A stretch of DNA of 43,671 bases from an uncultured Bacteroidales bacterium (GTDB lineage: Bacteria > Bacteroidota > Bacteroidia > Bacteroidales > UBA932). Shown here piece by piece: positions 7,336 through 17,181 of this stretch; position 1 is the first letter of the stretch; each line of letters begins with the position of its first letter. Location of the stretch: the NCBI GenBank assembly GCA_949294195.1, contig CASFGK010000030.1, forward strand, positions 1 through 43,671, given 5' to 3'. The notes beneath the pieces were generated by a model. It ran no database searches, was not told where the DNA came from, and saw only the letters and a list, made by a program, of their open reading frames with translations. A program made the position numbers and the translations under genes.

Positions 7336-10300
7336 TATGCTCTGTCCTCCTTTCTTTTACCCATTACTCTTTCTTCAATGTACTGGAAAATAGTGAAGAA
7401 AACAGGGGTTATAAACACGAGTGCGATAGTACCGATGACCATACCTCCGATAACAGGGATTCCCAAAGAGTGGTAGCCGTTGGCTCCTACACCGCTCGCT
7501 ATTGCCAGAGGCAGGAGTCCGAATACCATTGAGAATACGGTCATAAGGATAGGTCTGAGCCTTATTCCTGCGGCTGATATTGCTGCCAGGCTGAGAGACA
7601 TGCCTGATTTCCTTCGTTCACTCGCATATTCGGTAATAAGTATGGCGGTCTTTGAAAGCAGACCGATCAGCATGATGATACCGACCTGCATGTAGATATT
7701 GCTTTCAATGCCCCATATTCTTGCGGCGAGGAATGACCCCATAAGTCCGAACGGAACCGAGCATATGACTGCGAGCGGCAGGAAGAAGCTCTCGTAAAGT
7801 CCGCAAAGGATGAGATATATGAATACGATACACAATATGTAGATTATTGTGGTCGTATGTGATTCTGCCAGCTGGGCTTCCTCTCGTGTCATGCCGGAGA
7901 ATTCATATCCGAATCCGGTAGGGAGCACTTCGGCAGCGACCTCCTGTACGGCTATGATCACGTCTCCTGAACTGTATCCTGCATTAGGCATACCCTGTAC
8001 GGTGATTGACGGGAACAGGTTGAACCTGTTCAGAATCTCGGCACCGTATGATTTGGTCAGAGTGACGAACTGGCTTACAGGAGCCATGCCGGCAGCTGTC
8101 TTGACGAAAATGTTGTCAAGAGACTGTACCTGGTCACGGTCTTCAGGCCTTGACTGGAGGATTACCCTGTACAGTTTGGTGAATCTGTTGAAGTTGGATA
8201 CGTACATACTTCCGAGGTAGCTCTGCATCACTGAAAGTACCTGGTCTGCGGTAGTTCCCGCTCTCAGACACTTGGCTGCATCCACGTCTACCGTATACTG
8301 AGGGAATTCTGTACTGAATGATGTGTAGGCCATCTGGATTTCAGGTCTCTGGTTGAGAGCCGCGATGACCTCGTGAGTGACTTCGTTCAGGGCTTCTATG
8401 CCTTTGCCTGACCTGTCCTGAAGGTCGACCTGGAAACTGTTTCCGGTACCGTATCCTGAAATCATAGGCGGAGCGAAAATGAAGATCTGCGCATTCTTTA
8501 TGTTGGCTGTCCTTGCGTAGATCTTGTCCATCACGGCGGTGTTGCTGTGCTCCTTTCCTTCTCGCTGATCCCATGGCTGAAGCCTTATCATAAGCATACC
8601 GTGTGATGCACCGCTACCGGCGAATGAGAAACCTGCTACCTGGTTGAATGTCCTGATTTCAGGGATATCCTCAATGCATTTCTGCACCTCTGTAAGGATT
8701 GCATTGGTCTCGCTGAGCGTGCTTCCCGCAGGTGCATCCACACTCATGAAGAGAGCTCCCGTATCCTCGTTGGGAACGAGACTCGTCTTGGTCGTGCTCA
8801 TGAGGAACATAAGCAGTCCTATGGCTCCGAGAATAAGCAGTCCTGAAAGCCATTTGTTGCCGATGAAGAATTTGACCCCGAACTTGTATTTGCTTACAAG
8901 CCTTCCGAAAACGGTATCGAAAGCAATTCTGAATCTGGTAGAGAACTGCTTGGGCCTTTCTCCCGGCTGTACCACCTCGTTCGGTTTCAGGATGAGCGCA
9001 CACAGCGCCGGCGACAGGGTCAGGGAGTTGATGGCGGAAAGACCGACTGCAGCGGCCATTGTAAGACCGAACTGTGTATAGAATACTCCTGATGTGCCTC
9101 CCATGAATGACACAGGGATAAACACCGCCATGAACACGAGTGTGGACGTGATGATGGCCGAGGATACTCCGTTGGAGCCGTCGACGGCAGCCAGATATGG
9201 AGACTGGTAGCCTTCGTCCAGCTTGACCTGTACAGCCTCCACCATGATTATGGCATCATCCACAATCGTACCGATGGCAAGCACGAGCGCAAAGAGAGTC
9301 AGGAGGTTAATCGAGAATCCTGCGATAACCAGAAAGGCAAAGGTACCTATCAGAGCGACGAAGATACTGATTGTCGGTATGATAGTGGCCCTCACATTCT
9401 GAAGGAACACATATACTACCAGGACTACCAGAATGATGGCTTCAAACAGGGTCTTGAGTACTTCATGTATGGACGCGTCAAGGAAGTCCTTGGTACTCAT
9501 GATGTCCACGATTTCGACTCCTTTAGGAAGCTCTTTGGCGGCTTCTTCCAGATAGGCGTCAATGGCGTTGATGATTTCGTTCGCATTACTTCCTGCGGTC
9601 TGGTTGATCATCATAGTCACACCCGGTGCGCCTTTTACACGGCCTTCAAAAGAATATGACTGGGAACCGAGTTCGAGGTCAGCTATATCCTTTAGCTTGA
9701 GTGTACGTCCGTCATCGTACGCCTTGATGATGATGTTTCCGAACTGTTCTTCGGTCTCAAGACGTCCTCTGTATTTAAGGGTATACTGGAAGACATTTTT
9801 CGAGTCCTCTCCGATCGCACCTGTAGAGGCTTCGATGTTCTGTGCCGAAAGGGCGGCGCTTACGTCGCTTGGCTGGACTTCATACTGGGCCATTATGTCA
9901 GGCTTGAGCCAGATACGCATTGCGTAGTCACCTCCCATCACGTTTGCCTCGCCGACTCCCGATATACGCTGGATTTCAGGCTTGATGTTAATACTCAGAT
10001 AGTTGGTGAGGAATGTCTCGTCGTATGTGCCGTCCGGACTTGCAAGGGCAAACACTTTCAGCGTACTGCTCTGCCTTTTCATGGTCTCTACACCGACCCT
10101 CGTTACCTCCGCAGGAAGCAGGGACTGTGCTCTGGATACCCTGTTCTGGACGTTTACGGCTGCCATGTCAGGGTCTACGCCTTGTTTGAAATATACTGAA
10201 ATGGACGCACTGCCGGTGTTGCTCGCTTCTGAGGTCATATAGGTCATGTTCTCCACGCCGTTTATGGCTTCTTCCAGAGGTACGATTACACTGTTCTGTA

Positions 10301-10472
10301 CGGCAGTCGCATTCGCTCCGCTGTATGATGTGCTTACCCTGATGGTAGGCGGGGCAATATCAGGATACTGCTCCACAGGAAGCACCGAAAGTCCGATGAC
10401 TCCCACCATCACGATGAAGACCGATATTACCAATGACAGGATAGGCCTGTCGATGAATGTTTTAAGATTCAT
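7335..10472 (-). CDS. RND multidrug efflux transporter, HAE1/AcrB family
   Basis: The 1045-residue inner-membrane pump uses the proton gradient to export hydrophobic and amphiphilic compounds. It has the AcrB layout: TM1 at the N-terminus (after FIDRPILS), a large periplasmic porter loop, TM2-6 with the proton-relay Asp-Asp pair in the GTIVDDAIIMVE segment (near residue 405), a second porter loop and TM8-12. The duplicated halves and the length are typical. It lies between the membrane fusion protein gene (5 bases upstream) and the channel gene (1-base overlap). The substrate cannot be deduced. Confidence 0.96.
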   Translation of the reverse strand: MNLKTFIDRPILSLVISVFIVMVGVIGLSVLPVEQYPDIAPPTIRVSTSYSGANATAVQNSVIVPLEEAINGVENMTYMTSEASNTGSASISVYFKQGVDPDMAAVNVQNRVSRAQSLLPAEVTRVGVETMKRQSSTLKVFALASPDGTYDETFLTNYLSINIKPEIQRISGVGEANVMGGDYAMRIWLKPDIMAQYEVQPSDVSAALSAQNIEASTGAIGEDSKNVFQYTLKYRGRLETEEQFGNIIIKAYDDGRTLKLKDIADLELGSQSYSFEGRVKGAPGVTMMINQTAGSNANEIINAIDAYLEEAAKELPKGVEIVDIMSTKDFLDASIHEVLKTLFEAIILVVLVVYVFLQNVRATIIPTISIFVALIGTFAFLVIAGFSINLLTLFALVLAIGTIVDDAIIMVEAVQVKLDEGYQSPYLAAVDGSNGVSSAIITSTLVFMAVFIPVSFMGGTSGVFYTQFGLTMAAAVGLSAINSLTLSPALCALILKPNEVVQPGERPKQFSTRFRIAFDTVFGRLVSKYKFGVKFFIGNKWLSGLLILGAIGLLMFLMSTTKTSLVPNEDTGALFMSVDAPAGSTLSETNAILTEVQKCIEDIPEIRTFNQVAGFSFAGSGASHGMLMIRLQPWDQREGKEHSNTAVMDKIYARTANIKNAQIFIFAPPMISGYGTGNSFQVDLQDRSGKGIEALNEVTHEVIAALNQRPEIQMAYTSFSTEFPQYTVDVDAAKCLRAGTTADQVLSVMQSYLGSMYVSNFNRFTKLYRVILQSRPEDRDQVQSLDNIFVKTAAGMAPVSQFVTLTKSYGAEILNRFNLFPSITVQGMPNAGYSSGDVIIAVQEVAAEVLPTGFGYEFSGMTREEAQLAESHTTTIIYILCIVFIYLILCGLYESFFLPLAVICSVPFGLMGSFLAARIWGIESNIYMQVGIIMLIGLLSKTAILITEYASERRKSGMSLSLAAISAAGIRLRPILMTVFSMVFGLLPLAIASGVGANGYHSLGIPVIGGMVIGTIALVFITPVFFTIFQYIEERVMGKRKEDRA

Positions 10473-10477
10473 ATTCC

Positions 10478-11605
10478 TTATTCTCCTTCTTTTGCAGAAT
10501 CAGGTGCAGCTGCAATCGGCGTCCCCTCTTTGAGCAGACCTGCCCCTCTTGCTACTATGACATCGCCTTCCTGAAGTCCTTCTTCAACGATATATTCCTT
10601 TCCGTCGTTGACCTTGAAGACCTGTATCTGTGTGGAAACAGCCTTGCCGTCAACTACCTTGTATGCAAATATCTTGTCCTGAATTTCATAAGTGGCGCCC
10701 TGAGGAATCACCAGACAGTTCTCCCTGACATAAGGGATGATGATATTTGCCGATGCTCCGCTCATGAGTCTGCCTTCAGGGTTGTTGAACACGGCTCTCA
10801 TTCGGACTGTTCCGGTCGTCTTGTCAACGATTCCGCTGATGACGTCGATTTTGCCTGTGTGGCCGTAAAGGCTGCCGTCATTCAGAGTAAGGGAAACTTC
10901 CGGATATGCTGCCAGAGTCTTCTCTATGGAACCGTACTGTGCTGTAAGAGACAGTACTTCCTTTTCAGGAAGAGAGAAGTATACGTACATCTGGGAATTG
11001 TCAGAAACATTTATCAGAGATTCTCCCATAGCTGTCACTATGGCCCCGACACGCACTGAAGTCATGCCTGCAGACCCGTTTACCGGGCTTTTTACTCTGG
11101 TGAAGGAAAGATTGTTTGCTGCGCTTGCTTCCTGGGCTTTGGCATTGGCCAGATTTGCGACAGCGGTATTGTATGAATTGCGTGCCGTCTGCAGCTCGAA
11201 GTCTGAAATGACTTTCTGTTTGTAGAGTTCCTCGCTTCCTTTAAGGTTCAGTCCTGCTGTCGCTTCCTGAGCCTCGGCTGATGCTACGGCGGCAAGAGCC
11301 TGTTTGTAGGCTGCGGCATATGGGATAGTATCGATAATGAAAAGAGTTTCTCCCTTTCTTACGTTAGCCCCTTCCTTGACAAGAACATCTGTGATGATTC
11401 CGGAAACCTGTGGCCTGACCTCTACATACTGCTTTCCTTCGATTACTGCAGTGTAGCTCTCGGAAAGAGTCCTGTCTTCAGGAGCCAGTTTCAATACTGG
11501 ATAAACGCTGGCCTGAGCCTGTTGCTGCTGAGCTGGCTGCTGCTTGCATGAAGTAATGCCGATGAGCAGGCAGAGCCCGATTGTCATAACATTTAAACCT
11601 TTCAT
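10478..11605 (-). CDS. RND efflux membrane fusion protein (AcrA/MexA type)
   Basis: The 375-residue periplasmic adaptor links the inner-membrane pump to the outer-membrane channel. A lipoprotein signal ends at Cys20 (GITSC). The mature protein shows the split biotinyl-lipoyl domain (VRPQVSGIITDVLVKEGANVRKG near 65-90, and its second half around VKSPVNG), separated by an Ala/Glu-rich helical hairpin. Beta-barrel and membrane-proximal domains follow. A Gln-rich stretch just after the lipid anchor is an extended tether. It is the first gene of the three-gene operon, divergent from the AraC-type regulator. Confidence 0.95.
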   Translation of the reverse strand: MKGLNVMTIGLCLLIGITSCKQQPAQQQQAQASVYPVLKLAPEDRTLSESYTAVIEGKQYVEVRPQVSGIITDVLVKEGANVRKGETLFIIDTIPYAAAYKQALAAVASAEAQEATAGLNLKGSEELYKQKVISDFELQTARNSYNTAVANLANAKAQEASAANNLSFTRVKSPVNGSAGMTSVRVGAIVTAMGESLINVSDNSQMYVYFSLPEKEVLSLTAQYGSIEKTLAAYPEVSLTLNDGSLYGHTGKIDVISGIVDKTTGTVRMRAVFNNPEGRLMSGASANIIIPYVRENCLVIPQGATYEIQDKIFAYKVVDGKAVSTQIQVFKVNDGKEYIVEEGLQEGDVIVARGAGLLKEGTPIAAAPDSAKEGE

Positions 11606-11640
11606 TTTTCTTTATTGTTTTTTCCTTGTATTTTCGCGCA

Positions 11641-11648
11641 CAAAATTA
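11641..11648 (-). promoter_or_regulatory. -7 element of the efflux operon
   Basis: The minus strand reads TAATTTTG, a match to TAnnTTTG, 36 bases before the membrane fusion protein start. No TTTG box is visible at 19-21 bases upstream, which would suit a regulator-dependent promoter. Confidence 0.5.
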
Positions 11649-11685
11649 TTATATACTTTTCCTTTAAATTTGTAAAAAATTCTTA

Positions 11686-11693
11686 TATATTTG
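11686..11693 (+). promoter_or_regulatory. -7 element of the AraC-type regulator
   Basis: TATATTTG matches TAnnTTTG and would give a leader of about 80 bases to the ATG at 11784. A TTTG at 11669-11672 is only 13 bases upstream, too close to be a normal partner box. Confidence 0.4.
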
Positions 11694-11783
11694 TTCAAAA
11701 AGGACATTTAGGTCTGCTTTACTATTAATGATAGTGCGTATTTGTCAAAATCCGACACTTATGCGCAAAAACTTTGCCACAAA

Positions 11784-12680
11784 ATGCAATATCTGAGTAC
11801 ACAGCAGCTTTATCTGTATACCAGGGCAGAAAGGAAGGCCGGTGACAGTTTCATGATGTTCACGACAGACGATATCCGCTGGCTGTCTGAATACCAGTTC
11901 ATCGGCTCCAGATCGATGATATTCGTATGCAGAGGTTCTGTTGAATTGATAATCAACGGCAACTTGAGGGTTCTTCAAGAAGATGACTATGCCGATATCC
12001 TTGACGGCACAATGTTCCGTTTCGGAGAAGTGTCACCTGATGCGGAGACGTACAGCATATTTACTACCAAGTCGTTTATCCTGGATGCCCTTCATGGTGT
12101 GATGCCGGAGCAGGAAAACTTTCTTTCAAGACTGCTGGCAAATCCGGTCCTGAGTTACAAGGGAAGTCCCCGGAGCGACGATATCCACATGCAGCTGAGG
12201 CTGCTCTCCAGGCTTGTAGGAAATATTTCCCACAAATACAGGAGTGATCTGGTCAAGCTTTATTTCAAGGCGCTTACCCTTGATTTGAGCGATGCCTTGT
12301 CCGGACTTGACGAGGAGTCGCTCAAGTTTCATAAAATAGGGAAAAAGGAACTGCTTATAGCGTCTTTCATTGATCTTGTGTGGCGTCATATGACTGAGAC
12401 CAGGGAAGTGTCTTTTTATGCAAAGAAACTATGTATTACACACAAACATCTGTCACGCGTAGTGAAAGAAGTTACCGGCAAGACACCCCATGAGATAATC
12501 GCCGGGGAGACTCTGGCAATGGCAGTCCAGCTTTTGCAGAACAACAGCCTGCTTGTCCAGCAGATTGCCGATATACTGAAATTTTCAGATCAGGCTGCGT
12601 TTTCCAAGTTTTTCAAAAAATATGTGGGAATGGCTCCTGCCGAATACAGGAAAACCTACTGTGAATCCGATTCGGATTAG
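11784..12680 (+). CDS. AraC-family transcriptional regulator
   Basis: The protein has 298 residues from this ATG. The frame stays open to a TTG at 11742, but the ATG is the better start. The N-terminal two thirds form a cupin-like sensor region without recognisable ligand residues. The C-terminal about 100 residues hold the two HTH motifs of AraC proteins, including KKLCITHKHLSRVVKEVTG and the signature ending KKYVGMAPAEYRK. It is divergent from the RND operon, with a 178-base shared upstream region, so it most likely controls that operon. Whether it activates or represses cannot be told. Its end lies 12 bases from the convergent uvrB stop. Confidence 0.9.
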   Translation: MQYLSTQQLYLYTRAERKAGDSFMMFTTDDIRWLSEYQFIGSRSMIFVCRGSVELIINGNLRVLQEDDYADILDGTMFRFGEVSPDAETYSIFTTKSFILDALHGVMPEQENFLSRLLANPVLSYKGSPRSDDIHMQLRLLSRLVGNISHKYRSDLVKLYFKALTLDLSDALSGLDEESLKFHKIGKKELLIASFIDLVWRHMTETREVSFYAKKLCITHKHLSRVVKEVTGKTPHEIIAGETLAMAVQLLQNNSLLVQQIADILKFSDQAAFSKFFKKYVGMAPAEYRKTYCESDSD

Positions 12681-12692
12681 GAACCACAGGCT

Positions 12693-14882
12693 TTACATGT
12701 CTTTCCAGACTTTCAGATACGCCTGAAGCGCCCACATTTCATCGCGGTATTTTGCCGCGGCCATGAAATCAAGGTCAGATGCTGCTTTCTGCATGTTCCG
12801 TTTTGCCTGCTCGGCAGCTTTCTCCACTTGAATTCTGGACATTGACCTGATTACGGGGTCCTGAAGCACAGCTGCCAGATCTGCTTCGATATATCCGTCC
12901 TTATATGCCGAATTCCCTTCCCGTTTCGAGTCATGGCCCAGGCCTACGCTGACTGTGCCTTTGCCCAGATCGCTCGGGTCCGGGATATAGTGGGGCGCTT
13001 CGTAGGAATTTGCTGCGCTGACCCTGCCTGAGACAGTGTTTGCAAGTCTTGGGTTGCGTCTTTTTGCCGTTTCGTTTCCGTTCTGGGGATATTCTTCTGT
13101 AAGGACATTTTTCTTGACAGCGACCTGTGTCGGGGTGATATTGTGCAATTTGTTGTATTCCATCTGCTTGGAGCGTCTTCTGTCGGTCTCGTAGATGGTT
13201 TCCTGCATTGATCCTGTGATAGAGTCCGCATACATTATCACCAGGCCGTTTACGTTTCTTGCCGCACGTCCGGCGGTCTGTGTCAGCGATCTTCCTGAAC
13301 GGAGGAAGCCCTCTTTGTCTGCATCCAGTATGGCTACAAGCGAAACTGTAGGTATGTCAAGGCCTTCACGCAGCAGATTGACACCTACCAGAACGTCAAA
13401 CAATCCGTTCTTGAAATCTTCTATTATTTCCACTCTTTCAAGCGTATCCACATCTGAGTGGATATACCTGCACCTTACTCCCATTCTGGTGAAGTATTTT
13501 TCCAGCTCTTCCGCCATCCGTTTGGTGAGAGTCGTTACCAGGACCCTTTCGTCCTTTTCCGCCCTGACACGGATTTCTTCCAGAAGATCGTCTACCTGGT
13601 TCTTTGTCGGACGCACTTCAATAGGAGGGTCAAGCAGACCTGTAGGTCGTACAACCTGCTCTACTACAAGCCCTTCGGATTTTTCCATCTCGTAATCTCC
13701 TGGAGTTGCGCTGACATATACGGTTTGTCCGGTCACAGACTCGAATTCGTCAAATTTCAACGGTCTGTTGTCGGCTGCGGCCGGAAGTCTGAAACCATAC
13801 TGGATCAGTACTGATTTACGGGAATGGTCTCCTCCGTACATTGCTCTTATCTGCGGCAGTGTCACATGGCTTTCATCTATGAATGTGATGAAATCTTTAG
13901 GGAAATAGTCCAGAAGGCAGAACGGGCGCATGCCTTCGCTTCTTCCGTCAAAATATCTGGAGTAATTTTCGATTCCGGGACAATACCCCATCTCCTTTAT
14001 CATTTCAAGGTCGTATTCGACCCTTTGTTTCAGCCTTTTGGCTTCAAGCGGCCTGCCTGTTTCCTCGAAGAATCCGCACTGTCTCACCATGTCGTCCTGT
14101 ATCTGGCTGACAGCTTTTATGCTTCGTTCCTTGGTAGTTACGAAATTGTTTGCAGGATAAACGGATACTTCGTCGAGTTCGTCTATGAAAGCTCCGGTGA
14201 CAGGGTCTATTATGGAAATGCTGTCTACCTCGTCTCCGAAAAACTCTATTCTTACGGCATTGTCTCCATAGCCGATGCATATATCGACAGTATCGCCCCT
14301 GACTCTGAATGTCCCTCTTTTGAAGTCCGTTTCCGTTCTGGAGTACAGGGCGTCCACCAGCTGGTACAGCAGTCTGGTCATGCTGCGGCTTTCCCCTTTG
14401 CGGACAGTGACAGTCTGGGCGTGGAAGTCTGCCGGGTTGCCGATACCGTAAAGACATGAAACGCTGGAGACTACTATTACATCCCGCCGTCCGGACAGCA
14501 GGGATGAAGCGGCACTCAGCCTGAGCTTTTCTATTTCATCGTTGATACTCAGGTCCTTTTCAATATAGGTGTCCGTAGTCGGGATATAGGCTTCCGGCTG
14601 GTAATAGTCATAATAGGAGACGAAATATTCGACGGCATTGTGGGGAAAGAATGACTTGAATTCGCCGTACAACTGCGCTGCCAGAGTCTTGTTGTGACTC
14701 AGAATCAGGGCCGGACGCTGCAGCCTTTCAATGACATTTGCCATTGTGAATGTTTTCCCGGATCCCGTCACTCCCAAAAGTGTGACGGCATCTACTCCGC
14801 TGTCCAGCGCCGAGCAAAGCCCTTTTATCGCTTCCGGCTGATCTCCGGACGGCCTGTATTCCGATTCAATCTTGAACTTCAT
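12693..14882 (-). CDS. uvrB: Excinuclease ABC subunit B
   Basis: The 729-residue DNA damage-recognition helicase is loaded by UvrA and recruits UvrC in nucleotide excision repair. The Walker A motif GVTGSGKT is at 37-44. The damage-probing beta-hairpin region ([12 protein letters not shown]) is near 90-102, and the helicase domain includes the [10 protein letters not shown] motif near 540. The C-terminal UVR domain that binds UvrC spans about 680-720. It is some 50 residues longer than E. coli UvrB because of a polar linker (about 605-665) between the helicase and UVR domains. It is transcribed leftward, downstream of a short leader ORF and an attenuator-like hairpin. Confidence 0.96.
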   Translation of the reverse strand: MKFKIESEYRPSGDQPEAIKGLCSALDSGVDAVTLLGVTGSGKTFTMANVIERLQRPALILSHNKTLAAQLYGEFKSFFPHNAVEYFVSYYDYYQPEAYIPTTDTYIEKDLSINDEIEKLRLSAASSLLSGRRDVIVVSSVSCLYGIGNPADFHAQTVTVRKGESRSMTRLLYQLVDALYSRTETDFKRGTFRVRGDTVDICIGYGDNAVRIEFFGDEVDSISIIDPVTGAFIDELDEVSVYPANNFVTTKERSIKAVSQIQDDMVRQCGFFEETGRPLEAKRLKQRVEYDLEMIKEMGYCPGIENYSRYFDGRSEGMRPFCLLDYFPKDFITFIDESHVTLPQIRAMYGGDHSRKSVLIQYGFRLPAAADNRPLKFDEFESVTGQTVYVSATPGDYEMEKSEGLVVEQVVRPTGLLDPPIEVRPTKNQVDDLLEEIRVRAEKDERVLVTTLTKRMAEELEKYFTRMGVRCRYIHSDVDTLERVEIIEDFKNGLFDVLVGVNLLREGLDIPTVSLVAILDADKEGFLRSGRSLTQTAGRAARNVNGLVIMYADSITGSMQETIYETDRRRSKQMEYNKLHNITPTQVAVKKNVLTEEYPQNGNETAKRRNPRLANTVSGRVSAANSYEAPHYIPDPSDLGKGTVSVGLGHDSKREGNSAYKDGYIEADLAAVLQDPVIRSMSRIQVEKAAEQAKRNMQKAASDLDFMAAAKYRDEMWALQAYLKVWKDM

Positions 14883-14937
14883 GCAACAAAGGTTAGCTTG
14901 TTCATACCATTTATACCCAATCGCATTGCCGATTATA

Positions 14938-14968
14938 AAAAAGAAAGAGAGTCATCATAATGATGCTC
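14938..14968 (-). terminator. Attenuator-like hairpin upstream of uvrB
   Basis: On the minus strand, GAG-CATCA pairs with TGATG-CTC across one bulged base and a 3-base loop. The run TCTTTCTTTTTT follows. It lies 56 bases before the uvrB start, and the stop codon of the upstream 23-codon leader ORF (14955-14957) is inside the stem. A ribosome finishing the leader could therefore prevent the hairpin from forming. Confidence 0.6.
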
Positions 14969-15026
14969 CCCTAAAACAGATGAGGTTGGTGCCACTCCCG
15001 TGGGACTCCTCGTTAACTAACCACAT
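14955..15026 (-). CDS. Possible 23-residue leader peptide upstream of uvrB
   Basis: The short frame starts at ATG 15026 (MWLVNEESHG...), ends with TGA at 14955-14957 and lies wholly between a strong promoter and an attenuator-like hairpin. It has no run of one amino acid such as biosynthetic-operon leaders carry, but contains Trp2 and a Cys-Phe-Arg segment near the end. The same DNA can fold as RNA: GTCCCAC / GTGGCAC forms a hairpin with one mismatch at 14990-15006. The transcript may therefore work as a structured RNA and the frame may not be translated. From 15089 to 15308 I see no gene. Confidence 0.35.
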   Translation of the reverse strand: MWLVNEESHGSGTNLICFRGASL

Positions 15027-15057
15027 AATTAATAACACTAAAACTAATAACCGAATG

Positions 15058-15088
15058 CAAAGGTACTGCTTTTTTCCCAATCTCCAAA
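15058..15088 (-). promoter_or_regulatory. Promoter of the uvrB leader transcript
   Basis: The minus strand has TTTG (15085-15088), a 19-base spacer and TACCTTTG (15058-15065), a full match to the Bacteroidota consensus with the same -7 sequence as the tRNA-Ser promoter. Predicted start near 15051, about 170 bases before uvrB. Confidence 0.75.
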
Positions 15089-15308
15089 CTTTTTATGACA
15101 ATTTTACTGAAAAGACTGTCGCGTATGAATGATTGGAGTGTGTATGTGTTTGATAACCAGAAAAATGTACTTTTGTTAAATTTTTATTACAAAGCATTTC
15201 CCCTGAATTGTCCGACTATATAAGGATGCAGTATCCTGTTATAATTGATATGATGCCGGCTCTCCCGGTTATTCCATTGATTCCAAATAGGAAATATCCT
15301 GCAAGCTT

Positions 15309-15341
15309 TTTGTTGCGGGAAACTAAAAATCACTATATTTG
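15309..15341 (+). promoter_or_regulatory. Promoter of the GGGtGRT gene pair
   Basis: TTTG (15309-15312), a 21-base spacer and TATATTTG (15334-15341) match the Bacteroidota consensus. The roughly 85-base leader contains inverted copies of ATATCCAG (beginning 15349) and CTGGATAT (ending about 15400), which could form a 5' UTR stem. Confidence 0.7.
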
Positions 15342-15433
15342 CATCCGGATATCCAGCCGGTTGCCGGGATGTTCCATAACATATTGGACTACTGGATATT
15401 TTAATCACAAGGAACTAAATTATTAAACAGGTT

Positions 15434-16135
15434 ATGGTTTATTCACACGAAGTGCAGCAGATGTGCTGCGTCAAAAAGGGACCTAACCATGGTCCTGCTC
15501 CTATTCCAGAGGAGGGAAAATGGGTAAAATCCAAAGAAATCACTGACATCTCAGGCCTTACTCACGGCGTCGGCTGGTGTGCGCCTCAGCAGGGTGCCTG
15601 CAAGCTTACCCTCAATGTCAAGGAGGGTGTGATCCAGGAGGCTCTTGTGGAGACACTCGGCTGTTCAGGCATGACTCATTCCGCTGCAATGGCTTCCGAG
15701 ATTCTCCCTGGCAAGACTATCCTTGAGGCTCTCAACACTGACCTCGTGTGCGATGCCATCAATACCGCAATGCGCGAGCTTTTCCTCCAGATCGTTTACG
15801 GACGTACCCAGTCGGCTTTCTCCGAGGGAGGCCTTATGATCGGAGCCGGCCTTGAGGACCTTGGAAAAGGTCTCCGCAGCCAGGTAGGTACCCTTTACGG
15901 CACTCTCGCAAAAGGTCCCCGTTACCTTGAAATGGCCGAAGGCTACATCAAGACCCTCGCCCTTGACAAGAACGATGAGATCTGCGGATACGAGTTCATC
16001 CATCTCGGCAAATTCATGGACCTTGTAAAGAAAGGTGTTGATGCCAACGAGGCTCTCAAGCAGGTAACCGGAACATACGGTCGTTTCAGCAAAGAGGCCG
16101 GTGCAGTTAAATACATTGACCCACGTAAAGAATAA
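15434..16135 (+). CDS. Iron-sulfur scaffold-like protein paired with GGGtGRT protein
   Basis: The 233-residue protein resembles the NifU/IscU-like proteins that Bacteroidota and Firmicutes encode next to GGGtGRT proteins. Candidate cluster-binding cysteines are Cys49 (GWCAP), Cys56 (GACKL) and Cys77 (LGCSGM). The LGCSGMTHSAAMASEIL segment recalls the scaffold fold, in which a Cys starts a helix. Two further cysteines are at 11-12. The codon choice of this gene and the next is strongly biased to GCC, CTC, ATC and CGT, unlike their neighbours, which suggests high expression. It is followed 14 bases later by the GGGtGRT gene. The biochemical function of this pair is not established; Fe-S handling is inferred. 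Confidence 0.75.
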   Translation: MVYSHEVQQMCCVKKGPNHGPAPIPEEGKWVKSKEITDISGLTHGVGWCAPQQGACKLTLNVKEGVIQEALVETLGCSGMTHSAAMASEILPGKTILEALNTDLVCDAINTAMRELFLQIVYGRTQSAFSEGGLMIGAGLEDLGKGLRSQVGTLYGTLAKGPRYLEMAEGYIKTLALDKNDEICGYEFIHLGKFMDLVKKGVDANEALKQVTGTYGRFSKEAGAVKYIDPRKE

Positions 16136-16149
16136 GGAGGAAGACTATT

Positions 16150-17160
16150 ATGATAAGAGAAGTTAAATTCGAGAGCCAGGATCGCCGTATCAAACAGATT
16201 CTTGCTGCCCTTAACGAAAACGGTATCAAGGATATCGAAGAAGCTAACGCTATTTGCGAGCAGTATGGTCTTGATCCTTATAAGACTTGCGAGGACACTC
16301 AGCCTATCTGCTTCGAGAATGCCAAATGGGCTTATGTAGTGGGAACTGCCATCGCCCTGAAGAAAGGCTGCAGGAACGCTGCGGAAGCTGCTGAGGCTAT
16401 CGGTATCGGACTTCAGGCATTCTGTATCCCCGGCTCTGTAGCCGATGACCGTAAAGTAGGTCTCGGACATGGCAACCTTGCTGCAATGCTTCTCCGAGAG
16501 GAGACAAAGTGCTTTGCTTTCCTTGCCGGTCACGAGTCATTCGCTGCAGCCGAAGGAGCCATCAAGATTGCAGCAAAGGCAGACAAGGTACGTAAGGAGC
16601 CTCTCCGCTGCATCCTTAACGGTCTTGGAAAAGACGCAGCCCAGATCATTTCACGTATCAACGGCTTCACATATGTGCAGACTCAGTTTGACTACTATAC
16701 CGGTGAACTGAAAGTCGTACGCGAAATCGCATACAGCGACGGTCCTCGCGCAAAGGTAAAATGCTATGGCGCTGATGATGTCCGCGAAGGTGTGGCTATC
16801 ATGTGGCATGAAGGTGTTGATGTATCCATTACAGGAAACTCTACCAACCCTACACGTTTCCAGCATCCGGTTGCGGGAACATACAAGAAAGAGCGTGTAC
16901 TTGCCGGCAAGCCTTACTTCTCAGTTGCGTCCGGCGGCGGTACAGGACGTACACTTCACCCGGACAATATGGCTGCAGGTCCTGCTTCTTACGGTATGAC
17001 CGACACCATGGGCCGTATGCACTCTGACGCACAGTTCGCAGGCTCTTCATCAGTTCCGGCACATGTCGAGATGATGGGCTTCCTCGGAATAGGCAACAAC
17101 CCTATGGTGGGATGTACTGTGGCTTGTGCTGTTGATGTCGCTACTGCACTCAGCAAATAA
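16150..17160 (+). CDS. GGGtGRT protein
   Basis: The 336-residue protein belongs to the family named for its GGGtGRT motif, found intact as GGGTGRT at residues 262-268. It is Gly/Ala-rich, contains many small conserved loops (GLGHGNLAA, LAGHESFAAAEG) and seven cysteines, and has no signal peptide, so it is cytoplasmic. A strong ribosome binding site (AAGGAGGA, about 8 bases before the ATG) decides the start and fits high expression. It forms an operon with the scaffold-like gene and ends in a good terminator. The function is unknown; a small-molecule or cluster-related enzyme is only a guess. Confidence 0.85.
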   Translation: MIREVKFESQDRRIKQILAALNENGIKDIEEANAICEQYGLDPYKTCEDTQPICFENAKWAYVVGTAIALKKGCRNAAEAAEAIGIGLQAFCIPGSVADDRKVGLGHGNLAAMLLREETKCFAFLAGHESFAAAEGAIKIAAKADKVRKEPLRCILNGLGKDAAQIISRINGFTYVQTQFDYYTGELKVVREIAYSDGPRAKVKCYGADDVREGVAIMWHEGVDVSITGNSTNPTRFQHPVAGTYKKERVLAGKPYFSVASGGGTGRTLHPDNMAAGPASYGMTDTMGRMHSDAQFAGSSSVPAHVEMMGFLGIGNNPMVGCTVACAVDVATALSK

Positions 17161-17181
17161 AGATACTTTATATACTCTGAT

